Shown one piece after another: positions 25,599 through 33,211 of a stretch of 47,292 nucleotides of DNA. The stretch comes from JAVBLU01 sp031553225 (GTDB taxonomy: Bacteria; Bacillota; Clostridia; Christensenellales; UBA1750): NCBI GenBank assembly GCA_031553225.1, contig JAVBLU010000028.1:1-47292 (forward strand), read 5' to 3'. The notes under the pieces are model-generated. The model was not told the origin of the DNA, ran no database searches, and saw only the letters and a list, made by a program, of their open reading frames with translations. The position numbers were made by a program, and so were the translations under genes. Position 1 is the first letter of the stretch, and each line of letters opens with the position of its first letter.

Positions 25599-25659
25599 GG
25601 CGCAGTAGCATGGTCTTTGGCGTATGGCGCGGCCCGTAGTATGGAAGGATGGGAATTGA

Positions 25660-27117
25660 ATGAAGTACCTGTTTTTGGCGATTTATGCTGTCTCGATGGT
25701 GTTTGTCGCTTTTTTTGCGTCCAAAAAGACGAAGACGCTGAGCGACTTCGTTCTGGGCGGGCGCAACGTCGGGCCGTGGCTCTCGGCCTTCGCGTACGGC
25801 ACAACGTACTTTTCCGCGGTTATCTTTATTGGCTATGCCGGAAAAACCGGCTGGAACTTCGGGCTGTCCGGCACATGGGTGGGCATCGGCAACGCCGTCA
25901 TCGGCTCGCTTCTGGCCTGGTTCATTCTGGCTAAGCGCACCAGGCGCCTAACGCACAAGTGGAACGTGCGCACCATGCCCGAGTTTATGGAGAAGCGCTA
26001 CAGCTGCAAAAAGCTGAAGATCTTCCTTGCGCTGGTTATCTTTGTGTTTCTGGTGCCCTACACGGCCAGCGTGTACCAGGGCCTGGGGTACCTCTTTGAG
26101 GTGGCCTTCGGCCTGCCCTACACCGTTTGCATGATCGGCATGGCCGCGGTGACGGCCATCTACCTGCTCGCGGGGGGGTACTTTGCGGCCGTCCTCAGCG
26201 ACCTGATCCAGGGCATCTTTATGCTGGGCGGCGTGGCGGCCATGTTCGTGGCGCTCTTCCGCTTTACCGGGGGCGTAGGTTCGGCCATCGCCCAGCTGCA
26301 GTCCTTCGATCCGCGCCTCACAGGCTTGGTTGGGCCGGGCGGAGCGGCCGCGCTTCTGCCGCTCATTCTGCTCACCAGCCTTGGCACCTGGGGCCTGCCG
26401 CAGATGGTGCACAAGTTCTACGCCATCAAGGACGACGCGGCCGTGCGCCGCGGCACGATCATCTCCACAGTGTTCGCGCTGGTCATCGCGGGCGGCGCAT
26501 ACCTGATGGGCGCGTTTGGCCGCGTGGTGCTGCAAAACGTCTTGCCGCTGGGCGCGAACGGCCTGGCCAACTACGATATGATCATGCCCCAAATGCTCAT
26601 GCTCGTCATGCCGCCGGTCCTGCTGGGGCTCATTCTGGTGCTCGTGCTCTCGGCCAGCATGTCCACGCTCTCCTCTTTGGTGCTCACCTCCTCCTCCGCC
26701 ATCGCCCTGGACCTGGTGCAGGGCGGCTTCGCGCCGAGCATGTCCGACAAGAAGGCGCACGCCTTCATGCGCGTGCTGTGCGTTGTGTTTGTGGCCGTGT
26801 CCCTCGTGCTGGCGCTCTCGCGCATCACGGGCATCATCACGCTCATGTCCTACTCCTGGGGCGCCGTGGCCGGCGCAACCCTTGGGCCGTACCTCTTCGG
26901 CCTGTACTGGAAGAGGGCCAACCGGGCGGGCGCCTGGGGCGGCGCAGTTACGGGCCTGGCGGTTACGCTGATTCTGGCGCTGCTGCTGCCCACCTCCAGC
27001 GCGCCTCTCATCGGCGCCTGCGCCATGATCGCCTCCATTGTGGCCGTGCCCGTGGTGAGCCTTCTTACCAAGCCCATGCCCAAGGCGGAAATCGAGGCCC
27101 TGTACGCGGGCGAATAG
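25660..27117 (+). CDS. Sodium:solute symporter (SSS family)
   Basis: 485 residues with about thirteen membrane segments, of the SSS/SSF (PutP-PanF) family that couples solute uptake to sodium. The N-terminal SDFVLGGRNVGPWLSAFAYG and YFSAVIFIGYAG segments are the family core around the first substrate and sodium-binding helix; PYTASVYQGLGYLF and SASMSTLSSLVLTSSS (sodium site region) are also typical. GGAAGG precedes the ATG. It stands alone between the nifJ terminator and the aspartokinase promoter. The solute (amino acid, pantothenate or organic acid) is not readable. Confidence 0.9.
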   Translation: MKYLFLAIYAVSMVFVAFFASKKTKTLSDFVLGGRNVGPWLSAFAYGTTYFSAVIFIGYAGKTGWNFGLSGTWVGIGNAVIGSLLAWFILAKRTRRLTHKWNVRTMPEFMEKRYSCKKLKIFLALVIFVFLVPYTASVYQGLGYLFEVAFGLPYTVCMIGMAAVTAIYLLAGGYFAAVLSDLIQGIFMLGGVAAMFVALFRFTGGVGSAIAQLQSFDPRLTGLVGPGGAAALLPLILLTSLGTWGLPQMVHKFYAIKDDAAVRRGTIISTVFALVIAGGAYLMGAFGRVVLQNVLPLGANGLANYDMIMPQMLMLVMPPVLLGLILVLVLSASMSTLSSLVLTSSSAIALDLVQGGFAPSMSDKKAHAFMRVLCVVFVAVSLVLALSRITGIITLMSYSWGAVAGATLGPYLFGLYWKRANRAGAWGGAVTGLAVTLILALLLPTSSAPLIGACAMIASIVAVPVVSLLTKPMPKAEIEALYAGE

Positions 27118-27139
27118 CGGATATTTTGCTGAGCCGCAC

Positions 27140-27169
27140 TTGACACGAAACGCCCGGCGTCACTATAAT
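27140..27169 (+). promoter_or_regulatory. Sigma-A promoter of the aspartokinase gene
   Basis: TTGACA at 27140-27145 and TATAAT at 27164-27169, both consensus, are 18 bases apart. The predicted transcript start is near 27176. Confidence 0.85.
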
Positions 27170-27188
27170 ATAAAAGTTATTCCAGCGC

Positions 27189-27220
27189 GCGGAAAGAGGC
27201 CGTAACGGCCTTTTTCCGCA
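27189..27220 (+). terminator. Attenuator-like hairpin in the aspartokinase leader
   Basis: GCGGAAAGAGGCC (27189-27201) pairs with GGCCTTTTTCCGC (27207-27219 or so) with one G-U pair and the loop GTAAC; the core AGGCCG/CGGCCT is followed by TTTT. The stem lies between promoter and gene, only a few bases after the predicted transcript start. A downstream GGGGCCTTTTT offers an alternative pairing partner for the first GGCC. Confidence 0.5.
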
Positions 27221-27240
27221 GGCAAGAGAGGGGCCTTTTT

Positions 27241-28566
27241 GTGAGCGTTGCAGTTGCCAAGTTCGGCGGAACGTCTCTGGCCAGCGCCGAGCAATTCCGC
27301 AAGGTGATGGCCATTTTAAGGGCGGACGAAAGCCGCCGCTTTGTCGTGCCTTCCGCGCCCGGCAAGCGCACGAGCGCCGACGAGAAGATTACCGATATGC
27401 TGTACGCCTGCCACAAGCAGGCCGCAAGCGGCGGGAACATAAAGGAGACATTCGCCGCCATCCGGGCCCGCTACGAGGAGATCGTGCGCGACCTGCAGCT
27501 GTCCCTTGACCTGTCCGGCGAGTTTGCCGCCATCGAGGCGCGCATCCCGAAGGACACCGCCGACTATGCCGCCTCCCGCGGTGAATACCTAAACGGCCTC
27601 ATCATGGCGGCGGCCCTGTCGTGGGACTTCGTGGACCCGGCGGAGTGCATCCGTTTCACCGCCGACGGCCGCTTTGACGAGGAAACCACCCAGGAGCTTC
27701 TCAGCGCGCGCCTGAAGAAGAGCCCCCGCGCCGTTGTGCCCGGCTTTTACGGCGCCAAGCCCGACGGATCCGTGAAGACCTTCTCGCGCGGCGGTTCGGA
27801 CGTCACCGGCGCGATTGTGGCGCGCGCGGCCTATGCCGACGTGTACGAAAACTGGACGGACGTGTCCGGCTTCATGATGGCCGATCCGCGCGTGGTCAAG
27901 GACCCGCAGCCCATCCGCGTGATCACCTACCGCGAGCTGCGCGAGCTGTCCTACATGGGGGCAACCGTGCTGCACGAGGACGCCATCTTCCCCGTGCGCC
28001 AGGCGGGCATCCCCATCCACATCAAGAACACAAACGCCCCGCAGGACCCCGGCACGGCCATCGTGCGCACGGGCGAGGGCGCGTGCGTAGCGCCGCGCGG
28101 CTCCATCACCGGCATCGCCGGCCGCAAGGGTTTTACCGTCATCGCCATTGAAAAGGCCATGATGAACGCCGAGCTGGGCTTTGGCCACCGCGTGCTGGGC
28201 GTGTTCACCGGTCACGGCATCAGCTTTGAGCATCTGCCCACGGGCATTGACACCATGTCGGTGGTGGTAAGCGACAAGGCCCTGGACGGCAAGCTGGACG
28301 CGGTGCTGCGCGATTTGCAGACGCAGATCGAGCCGGACTCCATCCACGTGGAGACCGGGCTTGCGCTGGTGGCCACGGTGGGCCGCGGCATGGAGCGCTC
28401 CACCGGCACGGCCGCGCGTCTGTTTGCGGCGCTGGCCGACGCGGGCGTGAACGTGCGCATGATCGACCAGGGTTCCTCGGAGATCAACATCATCGTGGGC
28501 GTGGACGATACGGACTTTGAGAAGGCCATGAACGCCATCTACCGCAAGTTCGTTTCCCTGGGCTAA
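27241..28566 (+). CDS. lysC: Aspartate kinase
   Basis: 441 residues, phosphorylates aspartate at the head of the lysine, threonine, methionine and diaminopimelate pathways. Visible are the kinase start VAKFGGTSLA, GRGGSDVTGA-like SRGGSDVTGAIVARA, and WTDVSGFMMADPR. Two C-terminal ACT domains (from about residue 300) probably sense end products. An extra segment of ~60 residues near 45-110, seen in the class with longer N-terminal lobes, is present. The GTG at 27241 follows GAGAGGGG. A leader hairpin suggests attenuation. It is a single gene, not linked to asd or dapA here. Confidence 0.93.
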   Translation: MSVAVAKFGGTSLASAEQFRKVMAILRADESRRFVVPSAPGKRTSADEKITDMLYACHKQAASGGNIKETFAAIRARYEEIVRDLQLSLDLSGEFAAIEARIPKDTADYAASRGEYLNGLIMAAALSWDFVDPAECIRFTADGRFDEETTQELLSARLKKSPRAVVPGFYGAKPDGSVKTFSRGGSDVTGAIVARAAYADVYENWTDVSGFMMADPRVVKDPQPIRVITYRELRELSYMGATVLHEDAIFPVRQAGIPIHIKNTNAPQDPGTAIVRTGEGACVAPRGSITGIAGRKGFTVIAIEKAMMNAELGFGHRVLGVFTGHGISFEHLPTGIDTMSVVVSDKALDGKLDAVLRDLQTQIEPDSIHVETGLALVATVGRGMERSTGTAARLFAALADAGVNVRMIDQGSSEINIIVGVDDTDFEKAMNAIYRKFVSLG

Positions 28567-28671
28567 AGCCGCCGGGGCCGCCGCCCGGGCGGGTGAAGGC
28601 ACAACGCGCCCGCGCAGCGGCTTGTCCGGCCGCAGCAGCAGGGCGCATTTGCCATATGGGAGGGATTGCCC

Positions 28672-29622
28672 TTGGAGCTGGTGTTCAACGCCATGCAGAT
28701 CGTCGTCACCATCTTTTTGCTGATGGCGCTTGGCTATCTGCTGGCGGCCAAGGGCTGGTTTGACGGGGGCAAGGGGCAGCTGCTGTCCAAGCTTGTGGTG
28801 AACGTGGGCGTGCCGGCCACGGTGTTCGCGAACATGCTCACCTATTACACGCGCGAGTCGCTTGCCGCCTCGCTCGTCGGCCTTATGGTGCCCTTTTTGA
28901 CCATGGGCGGCGCGTACCTCATCGCCATACCGCTCGCGCGTCTCATCCGCCTGCCCCAGCAGAAGCGCGGCGTGTTCTGCGTGATGTTCTCCTTCTCCAA
29001 CTCCATCTTTATCGGGCTTCCGGTCGCCACGGCGATTTTCGGCGCGCAGGCCGTGCCGTACGCGCTTTTGTACTACGTGGGCAACACCGTCATCTTCTGG
29101 ACGATCGGCATTTCCGGCATCAAGCGCGACGGCGGGGAGAAGGCGTCGCTTTTCTCCAAACAGACGCTGAAAAACCTCGCTTCCCCCGCGCTCATCGCCT
29201 TTGCCGCGTGCATCGTGATGCTCGTCTTTAACCTGAAACTTCCGCCTTTTGCCGCGGACGCGGCCAAGTACCTGGGTGGGCTTGTAACGCCCTGTTCCAT
29301 GCTCTTCATCGGGTCGGTGCTGCACCGCATAGGCCTGAAAAAGCTGTACGTGGACCGGGGGATCGCCCTGTCCTTCGCCGGGCGCTTCATTGCGGCGCCG
29401 CTGCTGGCGTTTGCTATCGGCGCGGCGTTTTCCATCCCGCCGCTGATGGGCCGTGTGTTCATGATGCAGGCCAGCATGCCCGTCATGTCGCAGTGCTCCA
29501 TCGTGGCGGCGATGTACGGCGCGGACGAATCCTTCGCGGCGGTCGGCACGGTGCTCACCACGCTGTTCTCGCTGGTGTACATGCCCCTTCTGATGCTCGT
29601 GATGCCGCTGCTCATTCCTTAG
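28672..29622 (+). CDS. AEC family transporter (auxin efflux carrier-like permease)
   Basis: 316 residues, about ten membrane segments in two inverted halves. MALGYLLAAKGWFD near the start, LVVNVGVPATVFANML and the crossover region FSNSIFIGLPVATAIFG are typical of bacterial AEC permeases (malate/malonate or auxin efflux-like). The second half carries MMQASMPVMSQCSIVAAMYG. The TTG at 28672 is preferred over the one at 28666, which lies 1 base from the GGGAGGG ribosome binding site. It faces the vor/kor operon in the same direction and may export organic acids, but the substrate is unknown. Confidence 0.87.
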   Translation: MELVFNAMQIVVTIFLLMALGYLLAAKGWFDGGKGQLLSKLVVNVGVPATVFANMLTYYTRESLAASLVGLMVPFLTMGGAYLIAIPLARLIRLPQQKRGVFCVMFSFSNSIFIGLPVATAIFGAQAVPYALLYYVGNTVIFWTIGISGIKRDGGEKASLFSKQTLKNLASPALIAFAACIVMLVFNLKLPPFAADAAKYLGGLVTPCSMLFIGSVLHRIGLKKLYVDRGIALSFAGRFIAAPLLAFAIGAAFSIPPLMGRVFMMQASMPVMSQCSIVAAMYGADESFAAVGTVLTTLFSLVYMPLLMLVMPLLIP

Positions 29623-29647
29623 CGCGACGGCCGCGCCGAAACGTTGC

Positions 29648-29676
29648 TTGACAGGGCGTATGCGCGGTTATAAAAT
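29648..29676 (+). promoter_or_regulatory. Sigma-A promoter of the vor/kor operon
   Basis: TTGACA at 29648-29653 and TAAAAT at 29671-29676 are 17 bases apart, 47 bases before the ferredoxin-like subunit start. Confidence 0.8.
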
Positions 29677-29722
29677 AAACAAATACACTTCGGGGAAACC
29701 CGCAAAAGGGGATGCATCCAAC

Positions 29723-29926
29723 ATGGCCCGGCCGATCATCAACAAGGAAACCTGCAAAGGGTGCGGGCTGTGCATAGCCGCCTGCCCCAAGAAGATTCTG
29801 GTCTTCTCCAAAGCCATGAACCACAAGGGCTATGCCACGGCGCAGTGCACGGACGAGAGCGCCTGCATCGGCTGCGCGTTCTGCGGCCGCATGTGCCCGG
29901 ACGCGGCCATTACCGTGGAGAAGTGA
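29723..29926 (+). CDS. 2-oxoacid:ferredoxin oxidoreductase delta subunit (4Fe-4S)
   Basis: 67 residues, small bacterial ferredoxin domain with CKGCGLCIAACPKK and CIGCAFCGRMCPDA, enough for two [4Fe-4S] clusters. It passes electrons from the TPP-containing subunit to ferredoxin. AAAGGGGAT precedes the ATG. It is the first gene of a four-subunit operon with alpha, beta and gamma subunits immediately after, the common order in Clostridia (KorD/VorD). Confidence 0.93.
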   Translation: MARPIINKETCKGCGLCIAACPKKILVFSKAMNHKGYATAQCTDESACIGCAFCGRMCPDAAITVEK

Positions 29927-29939
29927 GGAGTGATGCAAC

Positions 29940-31019
29940 ATGGCAAACGCTGAAAAAACGCTGATGAAGGGCAACGAAGCCATCGCCGAGGCGGCCATCC
30001 AATGCGGCTGCCGCTTCTTCTTCGGCTACCCCATCACCCCGCAGAACGAGATTCCCGAGTACATGTCCCGCCGCATGCCCCAGGTGGAAGGCACCTTTTT
30101 GCAGGCCGAGAGCGAAGTGGCCGCCATCAACATGGTGTACGGCGCGTCCGGCGCGGGCGCGCGCGTGATGACCTCCTCCTCCAGCCCCGGCATCTCCTTA
30201 AAGCAGGAGGGCATCAGCTACTGCGTGGGCGCGGAGCTGCCCTGCGTCATCGTGAACATCGTGCGCGGCGGCCCGGGGCTTGGGTCCATCCAGGGCGCTC
30301 AGTCCGACTACTTCCAGTCCACGCGCGGCGGCGGGCACGGCGACTACCGCACGCCCTGCTTCGCCCCATCAACCGTTCAGGAGGCCGTGGAGCTGACGCA
30401 GGAGGCCTTCGATGTGGCCGACCGCTACAGAAACCCCGTGCTTGTGGTGGGCGACGGGCTGCTCGGGTCGATGATGGAGCCGGTGGTGATGAAGAGCGTC
30501 GCCCCCGACCCCACCCTCGCGCCCAAGGACTGGGCCGCCACGGGCTGGGACGGCAAGAGCCGCAAGCGCAGCGTGGTCAACTCGCTCATCATCGACCCGC
30601 TGGAGCTGGAGCAGCACAACATCAAGCTGGCGGCCAAGTACGCCGCCATGGAAGCGGAGCTTCCCCGGGGCGAGGGGCTATACCTTCAGGACGCGTCCGT
30701 GGTGGTCGTGGCCTACGGCACCATGGCGCGCATCGCCCGCTCGGCCGTGGAGCGCGCGCGCCAAGCGGGCGTTAAGGCCGGCCTATACCGTCCGATAACG
30801 CTGTGGCCCTTCCCGGGCAAGGAGATTGCGGCGCTGGCGGAAAACCCGGGGGTATCCTCTTTCCTGGCGGTGGAGATGTCCGCCGGGCAGATGGTGGAGG
30901 ATGTGCGCCTCTTTGCAGCCGGCAAAAAACCCGTTTCCTTTTACGGCCGCGCCGGCGGGGCCGTGCCCACGGTGCAGCAGGTGCAGGCGGCGATCACGGC
31001 GCAGGCGAAGGGGTGTTAA
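29940..31019 (+). CDS. vorB: 2-oxoacid:ferredoxin oxidoreductase alpha subunit (VorB/KorA)
   Basis: 359 residues, pyrimidine-binding alpha subunit. LMKGNEAIAEAAI, GYPITPQNEIPEYMS, MTSSSSPGISLKQEG and GGPGLGSIQGAQSDY are highly characteristic of the group annotated as 3-methyl-2-oxobutanoate dehydrogenase VorB in Clostridia. These enzymes oxidise branched-chain 2-oxoacids or 2-oxoglutarate to acyl-CoA. Substrate specificity (VOR versus KOR) cannot be settled from sequence alone. It is 13 bases after the delta subunit and 3 bases before the beta subunit. Confidence 0.92.
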   Translation: MANAEKTLMKGNEAIAEAAIQCGCRFFFGYPITPQNEIPEYMSRRMPQVEGTFLQAESEVAAINMVYGASGAGARVMTSSSSPGISLKQEGISYCVGAELPCVIVNIVRGGPGLGSIQGAQSDYFQSTRGGGHGDYRTPCFAPSTVQEAVELTQEAFDVADRYRNPVLVVGDGLLGSMMEPVVMKSVAPDPTLAPKDWAATGWDGKSRKRSVVNSLIIDPLELEQHNIKLAAKYAAMEAELPRGEGLYLQDASVVVVAYGTMARIARSAVERARQAGVKAGLYRPITLWPFPGKEIAALAENPGVSSFLAVEMSAGQMVEDVRLFAAGKKPVSFYGRAGGAVPTVQQVQAAITAQAKGC

Positions 31020-31022
31020 GCC

Positions 31023-31757
31023 ATGGCAATCGTTTTTGAAAAGACCACAATGCTCACGGATAAGGTGCTGTCGTATTGCCCGGGCTGTACGCACGGCATC
31101 GTGCATCGCCTGGTGGCGGAGTGCATCCAGGAGATGGGCATGGCCGACAAGGCGGTCGGCGTCGCGCCGGTAGGGTGTGCGGTGTTCGCGTACGACTACT
31201 TCAACTGCGACATGCTGCAGGCCGCGCACGGCCGCGCGCCCGCCGTGGCCACGGGCGTAAAGCGAGTTCACCCGGGAAACCTGGTGTTCACCTACCAGGG
31301 CGACGGCGACCTTGCCTCCATCGGCGCGGCGGAGATCGTGTCGGCCGCGGCGCGCGGCGAAAAGATCACCACCATCTTCATCAACAACGCCATTTACGGC
31401 ATGACGGGCGGCCAGATGGCCCCCACCTCGCTGGTGGGCCAAAGAACGACCACCTCGCCCTACGGCCGCGATCCCGCGCAGTGCGGCTATCCGGTGCGCG
31501 TCAGCGAAATGCTCGCGCAGCTTCAGGGCGCCGCCTTCATCCAGCGCACGGCCGTGAACGACGTGCGCGGCGTAAACGATACGAAGAAGGCCATTCGCAA
31601 GGCGCTGGAGGCGCAGATGGCCGGCAAGGGCTTCTCCCTGGTGGAGGTTCTCTCCACATGCCCCACCCAGTGGGGCATGACGCCCGTGCAGGCGCTCGAC
31701 TACGTCAAGGACAGCATGATGCCTGTCTTCCCGCTGGGCGTATTCAAGGAGGTATAA
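31023..31757 (+). CDS. korB: 2-oxoacid:ferredoxin oxidoreductase beta subunit (TPP-binding)
   Basis: 244 residues, holds TPP. Motifs are SYCPGCTHGIVHRL, GVAPVGCAVF, the TPP/Mg site YQGDGDLASIGAAE and NNAIYGMTGGQM. CysXXCys residues at the N-terminus help bind an iron-sulfur cluster near TPP. RBS AAGGGGTG overlaps the end of the alpha subunit gene. Third gene of the operon. Confidence 0.94.
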   Translation: MAIVFEKTTMLTDKVLSYCPGCTHGIVHRLVAECIQEMGMADKAVGVAPVGCAVFAYDYFNCDMLQAAHGRAPAVATGVKRVHPGNLVFTYQGDGDLASIGAAEIVSAAARGEKITTIFINNAIYGMTGGQMAPTSLVGQRTTTSPYGRDPAQCGYPVRVSEMLAQLQGAAFIQRTAVNDVRGVNDTKKAIRKALEAQMAGKGFSLVEVLSTCPTQWGMTPVQALDYVKDSMMPVFPLGVFKEV

Positions 31758-31761
31758 CGGA

Positions 31762-32304
31762 ATGCAACAGGCGATATTTGCCGGTTTCGGCGGCCAGGGC
31801 GTGCTGCTGATGGGCCAGATTTTGGCCAAAGCGGGCATGCTGGACGGCCGCAACGTTCTGTGGATTCCCTCCTACGGCCCGGAGATGCGCGGGGGCACGG
31901 CCAACTGCTCGGTCATCGTGTCCGACCAGCCGGTCGGCTCCCCGGTTATCGCCGCGGGCGAGGCCACGGACGTGGTGGTGATGAACCTGCCCTCCCTCCA
32001 TAAATTTGAGGAGTCCGTGATGCCGGGCGGGCGGCTGTTTATCAACACGTCCCTCATTGAGGAGAAGCCGACGCGCACGGACATCACGGTTGTGAACGTG
32101 CCCGTGAACGACATTGCCCAGGAGCTGGGCAACGCCCGCGTGGCGAACATGGTGATGCTCGGCGCGTTTTTGAAGGCCACCGGCGCCGCCCGTGAGGAGA
32201 GCGTGATGGAGGCCCTGCGCGCCTCACTTGGCAAGGCCAAGGAAGGGCTGCTGCCCGTGAACCGCCAGGCCCTGGCGCGCGGCGCGTCCGCCGTACAGGT
32301 ATGA
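31762..32304 (+). CDS. korC: 2-oxoacid:ferredoxin oxidoreductase gamma subunit
   Basis: 180 residues, gamma domain that contributes to CoA binding. Diagnostic are AGFGGQGVLLMGQILA at the start and SYGPEMRGGTANCSVIVS. AAGGAGG lies upstream. Its TGA overlaps the ATG of the next gene, a GNAT acetyltransferase, which is therefore translationally coupled to the operon. Confidence 0.94.
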   Translation: MQQAIFAGFGGQGVLLMGQILAKAGMLDGRNVLWIPSYGPEMRGGTANCSVIVSDQPVGSPVIAAGEATDVVVMNLPSLHKFEESVMPGGRLFINTSLIEEKPTRTDITVVNVPVNDIAQELGNARVANMVMLGAFLKATGAAREESVMEALRASLGKAKEGLLPVNRQALARGASAVQV

Positions 32305-32852
32305 CGGCCGTGCGTCGGGCCGCGCCCGCGCATGCGCCCCTCATCGCCGCGCTCGGCCGCGAAATCTGGACGCAGCATTATACGCCGCTGATCGGCGGCG
32401 CCCAGGTGGAGTACATGCTGAGCAAATACCAAAGCCGGCAGGCCGTCCTTGCGCAGATGCAGGACGGCTATCGCTATTATCTGGCCCCGGCGGACGCGCC
32501 GGACGGCTACTGCGCCGTGCGCCCGGAGGGGGACGGCCTGTTTCTAAGCAAGCTGTACGTGCGAAAAAGCGCGCGCGGCCGCGGCCTCGCCAGAGCCTTG
32601 CTTGCCGCCGCGCTTGCCGAGTGCGACCTTCCGCCCAGGCGCGTCACGCTCACCGTCAACCGCGGCAATGCCTCTTCCATCGCCGCGTACGAGCGCATGG
32701 GCTTTCACATCGAGGGGCCGCGCGTGACGGACATTGGCGCAGGCTTTGTGATGGACGACTACCTGATGGCGCACGACGCCCCGGAAAAGCTGTGCGATTC
32801 GTCCATGTCCGTGGCGCGGGAAGAACAAAACACAGACGGCCGCGCCTTCTAA
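32301..32852 (+). CDS. GNAT family N-acetyltransferase
   Basis: 183 residues. The acetyl-CoA binding motif A is LSKLYVRKSARGRGLARALL (R-G-x-G-x-A) and motif B is VNRGNASSIAAYERMGF, both standard for GNAT enzymes. The acceptor could be a small molecule or a protein N-terminus. It begins in the ATGA overlap with korC, so it is made with the oxidoreductase. The last ~30 residues are hydrophilic and not conserved in appearance. Product identity beyond the fold is unknown. Confidence 0.85.
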   Translation: MTAVRRAAPAHAPLIAALGREIWTQHYTPLIGGAQVEYMLSKYQSRQAVLAQMQDGYRYYLAPADAPDGYCAVRPEGDGLFLSKLYVRKSARGRGLARALLAAALAECDLPPRRVTLTVNRGNASSIAAYERMGFHIEGPRVTDIGAGFVMDDYLMAHDAPEKLCDSSMSVAREEQNTDGRAF

Positions 32853-32889
32853 GGCGTCCAAACGCTCCGGCGCAGCGCAGGCTCCGCAC

Positions 32890-32938
32890 AACAACCGCGA
32901 ACCCGGCGGCATGCTCAGCCGCCGGGTTCGCGGTTGTT
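32890..32938. terminator. Perfect 21-bp hairpin between convergent units
   Basis: Arms at 32890-32910 and 32918-32938 are exact complements (ends AACAACCGCG and CGCGGTTGTT) around a 7-base loop. It lies 37 bases after the GNAT stop and 270 bases from the FapA-like stop on the other strand. Its own outer ends are A/T-rich rather than followed by a clean T-tract, so it may terminate in both directions or simply protect a 3' end. The rest of 32853-33211 shows only GC-rich filler with a possible CCCGG/CCGGG stem near 33169-33190. Confidence 0.7.
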
Positions 32939-33211
32939 AAAAGAAAAACGGCCAGTTTCGGCGCATCCGCTCTGCCGTCCGGCCGCACAAGGGACAGCCC
33001 AAAAACCGGCAGGACGCCGCAGCGCTTGCGAAGCATCATGCGCGGCGGTTTTGAAACGTATACGGACACCGGAGCGGCAAGACGCGGCCCCGCGCGGCAA
33101 AGCACCGCGCAGCGGAGGCTTCCTCGTTCCGGGGCCCGCCGGCATGCGCCGTCCGGTCCGCAGATCTGCCCGGGCGCTGCGCCGGGGGCGCGCACCGAGC
33201 GCGTACCCGTC

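Noticed and set aside
27176..27240. Lysine riboswitch or T-box before aspartokinase
   Set aside because: The leader is only ~65 bases, far shorter than either element, and lacks their conserved bases.
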